From NCBI GenBank assembly GCA_902729315.2, contig CACVBZ020000001.1, positions 62,001 through 126,000 of the forward strand: a DNA stretch of 64,000 bases, given 5' to 3'. The DNA comes from Spirodela intermedia. Its lineage: Eukaryota > Streptophyta > Magnoliopsida > Alismatales > Araceae. Both the position numbers and the translations under genes were made by a program. The number at the start of each line of letters is the position of its first letter. Positions within the stretch are counted from its first letter, which is position 1. The notes under the pieces were generated by a model that was given only the letters and a program-made list of their open reading frames with translations, did not search any database and had not been told where the DNA came from. Of the stretch, positions 13,001-22,284 are shown piece after piece.

Positions 13001-14346
13001 ATTTCCTCTAATTCTTCCAGCACACAGTCATCAATAACATCTGGATCATCAAAATCATCTAGAAGATCTATGGTATGACAATCATATACTTGTGATTTCT
13101 TAAGATCATTTGGTACCTCAAAAATTTTAATTTCTACTGATTGATCTCCACATGAAATTTTCGCAATACCTGTGGGAAAATCAATATTCATCTTTGCTGT
13201 ATGCAAAAATGGTCTCCCTAGGATGATTGGCATATCATAAAACTGTCCATTAAAATCCATTTCTAGCACTACAAAATCAGCTGGAAATTTACATCCTTTA
13301 ACTGTCACTATCACATTTTCTAAAATACTTTTAGGATGTTTTATGGATCTATCAGCAAATTGTAAGGTAACAGTAGAAGGTTTAAGATTAGAAATATTAA
13401 ATTTATCACAAATACTTGTAGGTAATAAATTAATACTAGCACCGGTGTCAAGTAAGGCATTCTGAAAAATGAATCCACCAATATCACACGAAATTAAAGG
13501 GGCACCTGTATCTCTCAATTTATATGGTAATTGATTTAATAATAATGCATTAGCATGCATAGATAATTTTTCTACTCTAGGTGCCCTTTTTGGTGTACAC
13601 ATTTCTTTCAAAACTCTAGCATATTCAGGAATATGTTCAATGGCAGTGAGTAAAGGAAGACTAATTTGCACATCTTGTAAAATTTTCTTTATTTCTTCAT
13701 TGTGTTCCTTTTTCTTTCTTTGTCTAGGCTCTAGAGCTTTAGGAAATGGAATGGTTGTCCTCTCTTCCGAAATTTCCTGGGTAGAATCTATAAAATCCTC
13801 TTCTACTCCTATTTGATTTTGTTTTGGTTTGTCCACGTTTTCTTTTTCTTCTAGTGTTTGGGGATAAGGATCAGGTAAGATCTTACCACTCCTTAATGCA
13901 TTCACTGTCCTAACATTTTCATTTCGTGGGTTTTTTCCTAGATTCATGCTACTAGACTCCTCTTGCTCAAATCCTATTGTTGGGTGGTTCCCTGGATTTT
14001 CTATGGGCTGACTAGGTAGCTGTCCCTCTTCTCTCTTATTCCCAAGAGCCTCTATAATTTGTTTCTGGTGCAGCATCATTTGATTCATAGTTTGTTGCAT
14101 CATTTGGCTCATTTGCTGCATCATTTCCATAGCATCAGGTTGAATTTGAGAGGGCTGATTTTTCTGAAATCTGTTTTCTTGTTTTGGTCGAAATTTAGAG
14201 TTTGAATTGGGTCTAAGTGCTTCTGGATTTTGAATATTATTTGGGTCTCTCCATGAAAAATTATTCCTCCAATTAGGATTATAAGAATTTGAAAAAGGTT
14301 CCCTGTTTCTATTAAAACCGTGAGCTACTTGCACTTGTTCTTGCAT
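10054..14346 (-). CDS. pol: Protease-RT-RNase H-integrase polyprotein, element 1
   Basis: This is a 1430-codon uninterrupted frame. Residues 1-250 are the Gag C-terminal tail, with the [10 protein letters not shown] motif and a Q/M-rich stretch. An aspartic protease follows (LLDTGAS near 299). The reverse transcriptase has [16 protein letters not shown] near 619, [10 protein letters not shown] and the catalytic MDD near 710. RNase H spans [12 protein letters not shown] near 860 to [10 protein letters not shown] near 925. The integrase core has IDFMG near 1138, SDGGTHF near 1193 and [10 protein letters not shown] near 1230, so all three DDE acidic residues are present. The integrase zinc finger looks damaged: where Athila proteins usually have CxxCQ this copy has DISCQ. 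The first ATG is only a formal start, because the frame continues upstream past one UAA into gag. Long intact coding argues for recent activity; transposition competence is not shown. Confidence 0.93.
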   Translation of the reverse strand: MQEQVQVAHGFNRNREPFSNSYNPNWRNNFSWRDPNNIQNPEALRPNSNSKFRPKQENRFQKNQPSQIQPDAMEMMQQMSQMMQQTMNQMMLHQKQIIEALGNKREEGQLPSQPIENPGNHPTIGFEQEESSSMNLGKNPRNENVRTVNALRSGKILPDPYPQTLEEKENVDKPKQNQIGVEEDFIDSTQEISEERTTIPFPKALEPRQRKKKEHNEEIKKILQDVQISLPLLTAIEHIPEYARVLKEMCTPKRAPRVEKLSMHANALLLNQLPYKLRDTGAPLISCDIGGFIFQNALLDTGASINLLPTSICDKFNISNLKPSTVTLQFADRSIKHPKSILENVIVTVKGCKFPADFVVLEMDFNGQFYDMPIILGRPFLHTAKMNIDFPTGIAKISCGDQSVEIKIFEVPNDLKKSQVYDCHTIDLLDDFDDPDVIDDCVLEELEEIENINLGEKKEEDHLNLELKPLPSSLKYMFLEENNSFLVIIAADLSDEQEEELLDVLRKNKKAMGWKMNDLRGIDMSVCMHSIYLEEGARTSREPQRRLNPNMMEIVKKEILKWLAADIIYPILDSKWVSPTQVVPKKSGIMVIKNENGDEIQTRLTTGWRVCIDYRKLNSVTRKDHFPLPFTDQILEKLAGKNFFCFLDGYSGYNQIYINPLDQEKITFTCPFGTFAFKRMPFGLCNAPATFQRCMLSIFSDMIGKCMEIFMDDFSIFGESFDECLNHLQHVLEKCIEKKLVLSWEKSHFMVKEGVVLGHIVSKRGLEVDRAKIDIISKMKPPNSVKQIRSFLGHAGYYRKFIQDFLKISKPLTMLLSKYVPFNFDEKCFESFSEIKRLLTEAPILQALDWSLPFEIMCDASNYAVGAVLGQTKESKPIVISYASKTISDAQLNYTTTEKELLVVVFLLERFRSYILGAKIIIYTDHAALKYLLNKKDAKPRLLRWILLLQEFDLEIKDKKGFENAVADHLSRLSDTGINAAPLQDAFPDEQLMAAQHQPSPWYAHIVNFLVSGKTLEQWDKNRKHHFFSKIRNYFWHDLDLYYLGNDQILRRCVPEEEYHSIINMCHSSNCGGHFFGRKTAAKIFQCGFYWPTIIRDSIEFSRTDISCQSIGNMSKKDEMPMSNMLVVEIFDVWRIDFMGPFPSAEKYEYILLAVDYVSKWVEAIPTRTNDHKIVMKFVQENIFSRFGCPRVIISDGGTHFTNKNFRELLKKNGVHHRVATPYHPQTNGQAEVANREIQRILRKIVRPDRKDWPTKLQDALWAYRTAYKNPIGMSPFRLIFGKPCHLPMEIEHKALWAIKNLCMNEKSAGGHRIFQLHELEELRNEAYENHIIYKEKTKTFHDKYISRKKFDVGQKVWLYDSRLKLFPRKLKSKWKGPYVVEETYDHGAVMIKDPKSDHNFKVNGQRLKHYIEHERLAEKEILLLKEIQE

Positions 14347-14376
14347 AGGGTGAAATGATTGATCTAAATTATAACA

Positions 14377-14658
14377 TTAAAATTCAGAATAATCATTTTC
14401 ACCATACATAGGACCTGCACTATTCGAATTAAGTTGAGGGTTAAAAGGCTTTCTAATATTGTCAATAAGTAAATCAATTTTTTCTAATCTTTGATTAATC
14501 TGATTAGCCTCATTTCTAAGTTTAGAATCATCATCATGATGCAATTCATAAATTTCTCTCTTCTTATCCTTGTCATATAATTCAAAAGAGGCTTGATCTC
14601 TAGAATTTTCACTTAAATTCTCATAAAGACTATAAATCTCATCAGGAGTTTTCTCCAT
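14377..14658 (-). CDS. gag: Gag middle segment, element 1
   Basis: A 93-codon piece with MEKTPDEIYSLYENLSENS and a charged coiled-coil-like stretch (KLRNEANQINQRLEKID). It is in the same frame as pol and separated from it by one TAA (14377-14379) and ten sense codons. A single-base loss in the A-run at 14718-14722 separates it from the Gag N-terminal part: element 3 has six bases where element 1 has five. The ATG at 14658 is therefore unlikely to be a real start. Confidence 0.75.
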   Translation of the reverse strand: MEKTPDEIYSLYENLSENSRDQASFELYDKDKKREIYELHHDDDSKLRNEANQINQRLEKIDLLIDNIRKPFNPQLNSNSAGPMYGENDYSEF

Positions 14659-14702
14659 AAAAGCTCCTCCACATATAGAATCAACCTTATTTCTATGTTG
14701 TT

Positions 14703-15338
14703 TTAATAATCCATCATAAAAATTCTATTGAGTTGCCACTTGGGTATAGCATAATGAGGACACTTTCTAAGTAAATCTTTGAATTTTTCCCATGTCTCAT
14801 GCAAAGTTTCTCCTAGTCTTTGAGAAAAACTCCATATATGTTTTCTCATATTTTGAGTTTTTCCTAAGGGATAAAATTTTCGAAGAAAGGCCTGTTCTAT
14901 ATCTTTCCAGCTAGTTAATTCTCTATCTAATGTGGATAGCCAATGACTAGCTTTGTCCCTAAGTGTATGAGGGAATAATTTCATCTTAATAATTTCCAGT
15001 GTAACTTGAGGGAGATTAACTAAATCACAGACCATATGAAATTTTTCTAAGTGCTGATGAGGTTCCTCTAAAGGCAATCCATGAAAATTAGGGAGCATTT
15101 GAAAAATTTCTAGATTTATTTTGAATTTAACAGTGGGTGCTAATGGGACTCTGATATTAGATGCTCTTTGAAATGAATCAGGGATATAATGATTTTTCAT
15201 GGCCATAGGATTGTTCTCAGTTTGACCTGTACTTCCTTCAGGATCCATCAAAATTAATTTTTCTTTCAGATTTTTATTTTTGAATGAAATAATGAAAGGA
15301 TTTTCTAGCCTTGGATGCAAGGATCTTCTACCATGCAT
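14703..15338 (-). CDS. gag: Gag N-terminal part, element 1 (ends by frameshift)
   Basis: A 211-codon frame starting MHGRRSLHPRLENPF about 190 bp after the primer site. The retrotransposon Gag domain is clear: FHGLPLEEPHQHLEKFHMVC, then LFPHTLRDKASHWLSTL, SWKDIEQAFLRKFYPL and GETLHETWEKFKDLLRKCP, all typical of Athila-type capsid. The frame ends at MMDY because of a one-base deletion after NRIF; element 3 reads NRIFYDELL at the same place. Without that deletion the frame would join the segment at 14377-14658. No zinc knuckle is visible. Confidence 0.85.
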   Translation of the reverse strand: MHGRRSLHPRLENPFIISFKNKNLKEKLILMDPEGSTGQTENNPMAMKNHYIPDSFQRASNIRVPLAPTVKFKINLEIFQMLPNFHGLPLEEPHQHLEKFHMVCDLVNLPQVTLEIIKMKLFPHTLRDKASHWLSTLDRELTSWKDIEQAFLRKFYPLGKTQNMRKHIWSFSQRLGETLHETWEKFKDLLRKCPHYAIPKWQLNRIFMMDY

Positions 15339-15531
15339 AAAAAATCAATAAATTCGAAGGAAAAAGTTAGTAACTGTTACCCTCCTTCAGGATGCTCCAG
15401 TTCTTGCCATGCTTCTTTTCGTTCCCTTTTTCTAATAAAAATCGGCAAAAATAAAATAAAACAAGAGTTATTTTATTTTTTTTGTGTACTCTAAGAGAAA
15501 AACAGAAAAATACTAAATATTATGCAATACA

Positions 15532-15549
15532 TCCCCGACAACGGCGCCA
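15532..15549 (-). other. Primer binding site (tRNA-Asp), element 1
   Basis: On minus it reads TGGCGCCGTTGTCGGGGA, starting five bases inside the 5' LTR. It complements the 3' end of plant tRNA-Asp with one mismatch, the usual Athila primer. Confidence 0.88.
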
Positions 15550-16180
15550 AAATTTGACGTGACTCAGTCGTTGTATATTAAATCACGCAAATATAAAATT
15601 TATAAAACTAGAAAATATGAATTTTTGGATATTTAGAAGTATTTCTAAATAAATATATCAATTATAATTCAATAAAAATTCCAAAAATAGCGGTAATTTT
15701 CCAGGTCGATCACAGGGATGTAATATAATATCTAGTAATTATTCAGAATTTTTCTCAATGAATACGATTTTCTATGAATTTTATACTAGGAAATAAAAAG
15801 GAAATATATTTAAAATTCACGAAAAAGGGAAATAAGGGTGCGGGCGTCAAGATGACGTCAGCACCCGGCGAACGCGAATCGGGCAGAAACAGAGTTCCGC
15901 CCGGCGATTCTTACGTAAGCGATTACAGACGATTTAATTAATCAAATTAAGATCTGTAAAAGCCGGAAGAATCGTAATAGAACAAAGTATATTTTGGTAA
16001 ATTAAAATCACAAAAACTATCACTAAATGAAGCGTAAAGTAAGTTGAAAGCAGGAAAACAGAGTTCCGGCGTCGCGACGGCGATGCGTCGGCGATGCACC
16101 GGAATCCTGAGCGTTCGGGAGGATCGTTGTGCAGTGTCCACGGCCTCGAAGGCTCTCCTTGGACAAAGACGACGTGGGCA

Positions 16181-16211
16181 ATCTCTAGATCTTCTCGCGA
16201 AGTCTAGAGAT
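16181..16211. other. LTR stem-loop, 13-bp stem
   Basis: ATCTCTAGA-T-CTTC pairs with GAAGTCTAGAGAT around a TCGC loop, with one bulged T at 16190. Related versions occur in other LTR copies with small changes in the loop region. Confidence 0.75.
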
Positions 16212-16719
16212 CAATGAAGTGGGTTGTCGAGTCGTCTCCGGCGGCTGTCACCCGGCGGAGCGGAAAAACGGCGACTTTGCGGCTCTCCGGCGGCTGTCAC
16301 CCGACGGAGAGGAGCTGGATGGAGGTGGGGCGCGTGTCAGGGAGCTTCATCCTCAGGTCCGCGCAGCAAGAGGAGGCTCTTCATCGCATCTGGTACGCTC
16401 TCAGGAGGTGGCGACTCGTCTCCCGGCGGATCGTCCTCTTCCCGACGACGGCTTGTTCGTCGATCAATCGGAGATGATTTACTCGATGGATTGCGATCCT
16501 TTTATCGCGAATTGTTCAGCAATTTTAGTAGCAATGCTCCGCGAATCGCGTTGACGAGATTTTCGCCGATGATCCAGCGATTCTGGTTGCTTAATCCTTC
16601 ACCGGCGATCTGCAGGAAAGTTGCGATAATGAGATAAAAATATATGAATTTTGACTCTGGGAGGATTCGAACCCGCGCCGGTTGTCCGCCCCTTCTGAGG
16701 AAGGTGTGACGCGGGTTTA

Positions 16720-16761
16720 GTCCCACATCGGTTGTGCGCCGATTTTTCAGGCAAATATATA
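16720..16761 (+). promoter_or_regulatory. snRNA-type USE plus TATA, antisense to LTR
   Basis: GTCCCACATCG (16720-16730) is an 11 of 11 match to the plant snRNA upstream sequence element RTCCCACATCG. TATATA follows at 16756-16761 after 25 nt. In plants about 25 nt between the two is the Pol III (U6-type) arrangement, and Pol II snRNA genes have about ten more. The same TATA read on minus is the likely Pol II TATA of the retrotransposon itself. Whether the antisense promoter works is unknown. Confidence 0.55.
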
Positions 16762-16784
16762 GTAATGTTAGCTTTTTAAGCAAA

Positions 16785-16972
16785 GTCCCTTCTCTCGCGT
16801 GTACGACCATTCCTTGCCCCACAGCCAGCTGACCACTGGTGACGTGGAAGGGGAGTGGCGCACACGTGCCCCTATCGGTCCAAGCCGCTCGAGCCCCTTC
16901 TAGCGGCTACTCCCCGACTGAGCTTCCGACCCGCTTGCGGGCCCGGCTGGCCGGCGGGTCTCCCCCATTTTG
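16785..16972 (+). ncRNA. Hypothetical Pol III antisense-LTR RNA
   Basis: Downstream of the USE/TATA module lies a GC-rich segment of about 185 bp. Near its end GACCCGC (16928-16934) can pair with GCGGGTC (16954-16960), followed by TTTT at 16968-16971 and more T-runs, which would end a Pol III transcript. The start is a guess, 25-30 nt after the TATA. The GC-rich block is kept in nearly all LTR copies. This may instead be ordinary U3 sequence; there is no evidence of transcription. Confidence 0.25.
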
Positions 16973-18390
16973 CAATATTTTAGTTTTATTTCTTTTTCTT
17001 CATTTATCTCAAAAGTAAGAATGTAAAAATCATATAAATTCGTATAAAATCACATAATTACCCAAAAAATCACATTAATCAACTGAAAACCACTTTTCAC
17101 ACTTTAACACAAATATAAGTCTATTTATCACGAGTTAAGACTAAAACTATATTATTTACTTATTATTAACTCATGATAATGAAGACTTATCAATTTCAAA
17201 TCAACAAATTATCACTAAATAAAACATAAAATAAGTTGAATGTAGGAAAATAGAGTTTCGGCATCGCGGCAACGATGCGTCGGCAATGCACCGGAATCTT
17301 GAGCATTTGGGAGGATCGTCATGTAGTGTCCACGGCCTTGAAGGCTCTCTTTGGATAGAGACGACGTGGGCAATCTCTAGATCTCCTTGCGAAATCTAGA
17401 GATCAATGAAATGGGTCATCAAATCGTCTCCAACGGTTGTCACCTGGCGGAGCAGAAAAATGACGACTTTGCGGCTCTTTGACGGCTGTCACCCGACGGA
17501 GAAGAGCTAGATAGAGGTGGGGCGTGTGTTAGGGAGCTTCATCCTTAGGTCTGTGCAGCAAGAGGAGGCTCTTCATCGCATCTAGTACGCTCTCAAGAGG
17601 TGGCAACTCGTCTCCTGGCAGATCGTCCTCTTCCCAACGACGGCTTGTTCGTCGATCAATCGGAGATGCTTTACTCGATAGATTCGCGATCCTTTTATCA
17701 CGAATCGTTCAATAATTTTAGTAGCAATGCTCCGCGAATCGCGTTGACGAGATTTTCGCCGATGATCTAGCAATTCTGGTTGCTTAATCCTTCACCGGCG
17801 ATCTGCAAGAAAGTCGCGATAATTAGATAAAAAAAATATGAGTTTTGGCTCTGGGAGGATTCGAACCCACCCGCGCCGGTTGCCCAGCCCTTTCTAGGGA
17901 AGGTGACGTGGGTTTAGTCCCACATCGATTGTGCGCCGAAGTTTCTGGTGAATATAAAGTAATATTACATTCCCGATCAAGTCTCTTTCTTGTGCGTGTA
18001 CAACCACTCCTTGCCCCACAACTGGATGGCCACCGGTGACATGGAAGGGGAGTGGCGCACACGTGCCCCCATCGGTTCAAGCTGCTCGAGCCCCTACTTG
18101 CGGCTCCTGCCCAATTGCGCTTCTGACCCGCTTGCAGGCCCGGCTGGCCGGCGGGTCCCCCCCCCAATTCGTTATTTTTATTTTAATTTCTTTTCCTTCA
18201 TTTATCTTAAAAGTAAGACTGTAAAAATCATATAAAATCGTATAAAATCACATAATTACCCAAAATTCACGTTACTCAACTGAAAAACTACTTTTCACAC
18301 TTTAACACAAATATAAGTCTATTTATCATGAGTTAAGGCTAAAACTATATTATTTACTAATTATTAACTCATAATAATGAAGACTTATTA

Positions 18391-19920
18391 GTAGTTTAAA
18401 TTTTAAATAGGTTATTTGTAATTTTTAAGTGTTTAATGACTTGAACAACTGACCCATTACAGCGAGCCCACTATCAGGTCATATATTAGTCCATTCTAAT
18501 GGGGGGTATTTAAAGAGAGAGAGGAGAGAGAAAAGGGGGAAAGCGTGCACGTCAATAGAAATTAGGGCTCATAGAGAGAAGATAGAGGAGGGCAACGAGC
18601 AAAAGGACGCGAAATCACAACAATGACAACCACGATGATGATAATAACGGCAACATCAATGATGGCAGTGAGTCCCATGACAGCAATGGTGCTCATGACA
18701 ACAATGGTAACAGTGCTGACGACAGCGATAGTGGCTGCAAAAACTCCTATTTTGTGTGACAGGCAAAGGAGGAGATGAGCACAATAGTAGTGGCACTCAT
18801 GATGGTGACAACAACAGTGATGGTGACAATAATAGTGATTGCAAACTCTTATTTGGCATGATAAGTAGAGGAGGAGACAAGCACAGCAGTAGCAGCGACA
18901 ATGACGACAATACGCTCTCAATAGCAACAACAATAGCTATACTCTCAAGCTTCGAATTTAATGTTTTAGTGTCTGCACGTGTTTAGTTCTATATTTCTTT
19001 TTCTTTACAAATGCTACAAATAGTGGATCTTGTGAGATTTTCAACACTCATCGAATTTCAACACACTTACTATGTATTTTCTGTAGTTGTCAATACAATC
19101 TAGGGTTCCCTCCCAAACATAGGTTTAGTGCTCTACTAGCAGCTTTCACCTTTGTCATTTTCCACAAACTTATAATATGTCTTATATCATTTTTCCTTTT
19201 GTTCCTCTGATTTTGAGTTTGTGAAAGATCTAGACAAGTTTATAGGTTTACTTTCCTCTTTCATAGCTTTTTGTCTTTTTAGTCTCACCCAAATATTTCA
19301 TAGAAAATACTCATGCATCGCATAATACTAAGTTTTCTTTGTAGATCAACCCAAATCCACTATACGTTATAAATATTTGAAAGCATATTTTTTAGAGATT
19401 TGATTTTAATAAATTTTAAAATTGATTACTTCTTAAAATAATGACTAGAATAAGACCAGGTTGGCACACTATAAAAGTGTGCAGATCTATTATTAGTTAG
19501 AAGAGAGAAAATTATGAAGTACTTATTAGGACAACACTTGAACACATGGTAAATGTGACTTGGCATGTGACATGTGTTAATAATTGAAGAATTAAGTAAT
19601 ATGTGACAACAATCCTACACAAGATCATTGTGAAAAGAGTCCAAATCAAGATGACATACCATTAACTTGGTAAGTGCAAAATAGTCAAAATGCTTGAGTC
19701 ACATGACAAAGTTTGACGAATTAAGTGATGGTAATCATATGACATAATATTTTGAGAAATCAAAATCATTCTAACACAGTATGATGTTAAAGCTAGATTT
19801 TTGTGTTTTAATTAGTTTTATTATTTTATTTTATTTTATTAACTTGTAGAATAAATATAGGATATATTGTAATTTTAAAAGTTTGAAGTTAAAATACTCA
19901 GCATAATTTTTTATTATTAA
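18391..19920 (+). other. Likely continuation of older relic's LTR; no gene
   Basis: After the GTAGT duplication the interrupted LTR of the older relic should resume. A TATA-like GGTATTTAAAGAG lies near 18506, followed by purine-rich DNA. 18600-18940 is simple CAA/GAT-rich sequence that gives spurious frames on both strands. From 19000 on the DNA is AT-rich without a recognisable gene. The right end of the LTR was not found. Confidence 0.4.
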
Positions 19921-19929
19921 AAAAAAATC

Positions 19930-20290
19930 TTTTGCCCACTAGCAAGCCGGCACTTGACAGCTCACTTGGAGGGGCACTACGATCGAGTGGGTAGACCCAA
20001 ACCAGGGGAGCCACGAGCTGCACTCAAATGGCAAAAGCCTCACTCCACGCAAATGTGTGTCATTCCCCTTCCACCTCCTGATGATCGACCAATCGTGGGG
20101 CAAGGAGCATCTGTATACACATGCGCGCATGAGGGCAAACCACCTTTTTGCCTTCTCCTATGATGGTCCTAGACATTATTTTATTTTGGGAGAAGGGATC
20201 TTTGTTGAGAAAGCGTAGCTTTGCTTTATATTCGGCACATGCGTCTGAAATATATCTAATGTGGGACTAAAAATTTTCATTTGTTTCTGT
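19930..20290 (+). mobile_element. Diverged relative of the Athila-type LTR (U3 part)
   Basis: The order of landmarks follows the main LTR: a GC-rich block, CATTCCCCTTCCACCTCC, GTGGGGCAAGGAG, a TATA-like TTTATATTCGG (20225-20235) and AATGTGGGACTAAA (20259-20272). Identity is low between landmarks, so it is an old copy or a related family. The snRNA-type element is 9 of 11 (antisense GTCCCACATTA), about 27 nt from the TATA. Confidence 0.5.
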
Positions 20291-20657
20291 GCAGCCATCT
20301 AGAGCGGAGTGTGATCTAACAGTACGCAGAGAGCCACGTCATTAGATTACCTAAATCCTATGGCTAGCGAACCCCCACGATACTAGATGTGTAAAGTGAT
20401 CCATCAGCGGTTCGTGAATCTGACGCCACTTAGTATTCACGTGGCCTTAAAGGCTGATCCAATGGCTAAGGAGTCGTCATAGTACTAGGAACTTAAGTTC
20501 CCAGTCTGTAGTGATTCACGGTGGGTTGATCTTGCATTGCTTAGCACTCCACATGACCAAGCAGATATGATCCAGCGGCTCTCAAAGTGCCACGATATTG
20601 AGAACTTAAGTTCTCGCACATATCACCATTAGAGATATAAAGACAATAATTGATTAT
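20291..20657. repeat. Diverged repeat units with GAACTTAAGTTC palindromes
   Basis: Three loose copies of a unit with TGATCCA...GG occur. Two of them carry the palindrome GAACTTAAGTTC (about 20489-20500 and 20612-20623). No coding sequence was seen. The origin was not recognised. Confidence 0.35.
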
Positions 20658-22284
20658 TGACGTGACTCAGTCGTTGTATATTAAATCACGCAAATATAAA
20701 ACTAGAAAATACGAATTTTCAGATATTTAGAAGTATTTCTGAATAAATATATCAATTATAATTCAATAAAACTTCCAAAAATAGCGCTAATTTTTCAGGT
20801 CGATCACAGGGATGTAATATAATATCTAGTAATTATTCAGAAATTTTCTCAATGAATACGATTTTCTATGACTTTTATACTAGGAAATGAAAAGGAAATA
20901 TATTTAAAATTCACGAAAAAAGGAAATAAGGGTGCGGACGTCAAGATGACGTCAGCGCCCGGTGAACGCGAATTGGGTGGAAACATAGTTCTACCCGGCT
21001 ATTCTTTCGTAAGCGATTACAGACGATTTAATTAATCAAATTAAGATCTGTGAAAGTCGGAAGAATCGTAATTAAACAAAGTATATTTTGATAAATTAAA
21101 AACACAAAAATTAATCACTAAATGAAGCGTAAAGTAAGTTTGAAAGCAGGAAAATAGAGTTCCGACGTCGCGACAACGATGCGTTGGCGATGCACTGGAA
21201 TCTTGAGCGTTCGGGAGGATCGTCGTGTAGTGTCCACGGCCTCGAAGGCTCTCTTTGGACAAAGACGACGTGGGCAATCTCTAGATCTTCTCGCGAAGTC
21301 TAAAAATTAATGAAATGGGTCGCCGAGTCGTCTCTGGTGGCTGTCACCCGGCGGAGCGGAAAAACGGCGACTTTGCGGCTCTCCGGCGACTGTCACCTGA
21401 CGGAGAGGAGCTGGATGGAGGTGGGGCGCGTGTCAGGGAGCTTCATCCTCAGGTCCGCGCAGCAAGAGGAGGCTCTTCATCGCATCTGGTACGCTCTCAG
21501 GAGGTGGCGACTCGTCTCCCGGCGGATCGTCCTCTTCCCGATGACGGCTTGTTCGTCAATCAATCGGAGATGATTTACTCGATGGATTCGCGATCCTTTT
21601 ATCGTGAATCGTTCAGCAATTTTAGTAGCAATGCTCCGCGAATCGCGTTGACGAGATTTTCGCCGATGATCCAGCGATTGTTGCTTAATCCTTCACCGGC
21701 GATCTATAGGAAAGTTGCGATAATCAGATAAAAATATATGAATTTTGACTCTGGGAGGATTCGAACCCGCGCCGGTTGTCCGCCCCCTTCTGAGGAAGGT
21801 GTGATGCAGGTTTAGTCCCACATCGGTTGTGCGCCGATTTTTCGAGCGAATATATAGTAATGTTAGCTTTATAAACAAAGTTCCTTCTCTCGCGTGTACG
21901 ACCACTCCTTGCCCCACAGTCGGCTGGCCACCGGTGACGTGGAAGGGGAGTGGCGCACACGTGCCCCTATTGGTCCAAGCTGCTCGAGCCCCTGCTCGCG
22001 GCTACTCTCTGACTGAGCTTCCAACCCGCTTGCGGGCCTGGCTGGCCAGCGGGTCCCCCCCTCATTTTGTCTTATTTTTATTTCTTTTTCTTCATTTATC
22101 TCAAAAGCAAGACTGTAAAAATCATATAAATTCATGTAAAATCACATAATTACCTAAAAATTCACATTAATCAACTAAAAACCACTTTTCACACTTTAAC
22201 ACAAATATAAGTCTATTTATCATGAGTTAAGGCTAAAACTATATTATTTACTATTTATTAACTCATGATAATGAAGACTTATCA
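20658..22284 (-). repeat. 3' LTR of element 2
   Basis: 1627 bp, bounded by TGACGTG and CTTATCA. The antisense module is intact: GTCCCACATCG at 21815-21825 and TATATA at 21851-21856, with 25 nt between. Confidence 0.93.

Larger units (their letters stand above)
6804..17192 (-). mobile_element. Element 1: full-length Athila-type Ty3/gypsy retrotransposon
   Basis: This is a 10,389-bp element on minus. The 5' LTR is 15555-17192 and the 3' LTR 6804-8442. The primer site is at 15532-15549, gag at 14377-15338, the protease-RT-RNase H-integrase frame at 10054-14346, then 1.6 kb of non-coding DNA and a polypurine tract at 8443. By eye the first 400 bp of the two LTRs differ at about a dozen sites (about 3%), so it is a fairly young insertion. 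The tRNA-Asp primer site, the FMDDFS reverse transcriptase box, no recognisable chromodomain and the Athila-like Gag (FHGLPLEEPHQHLEKFH) support the lineage. No env-like frame was found. Confidence 0.93.
15555..17192 (-). repeat. 5' LTR of element 1
   Basis: 1638 bp, from CTTATCA at 17192 (sense start) to TGACGTG at 15555 (sense end). It contains a TGACGTCA palindrome (15853-15860), a strong stem-loop (16181-16211), a 21-bp GC-rich direct repeat 49 bp apart (16240 and 16289), and the antisense snRNA-type promoter module (16720-16761). Confidence 0.95.
6354..18390 (-). mobile_element. Solo LTR D, minus orientation, split by element 1
   Basis: The LTR pieces are 6354-6803 and 17198-18390, together about 1643 bp. 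The outer target duplication is GTAGT (6349-6353 and 18391-18395). The 10.4-kb element 1 lies inside it with its own duplication ATTTC. The terminal base pair is slightly decayed (CTTATTA instead of CTTATCA). D carries no internal domain of its own. It was itself inserted in the LTR of the older relic. Confidence 0.9.

Noticed and set aside
18562-18986. Cys/His-rich minus frame and Asp/Asn-rich plus frame
   Set aside because: They are opposite readings of a CAA/GAT-type simple sequence, with no domain.
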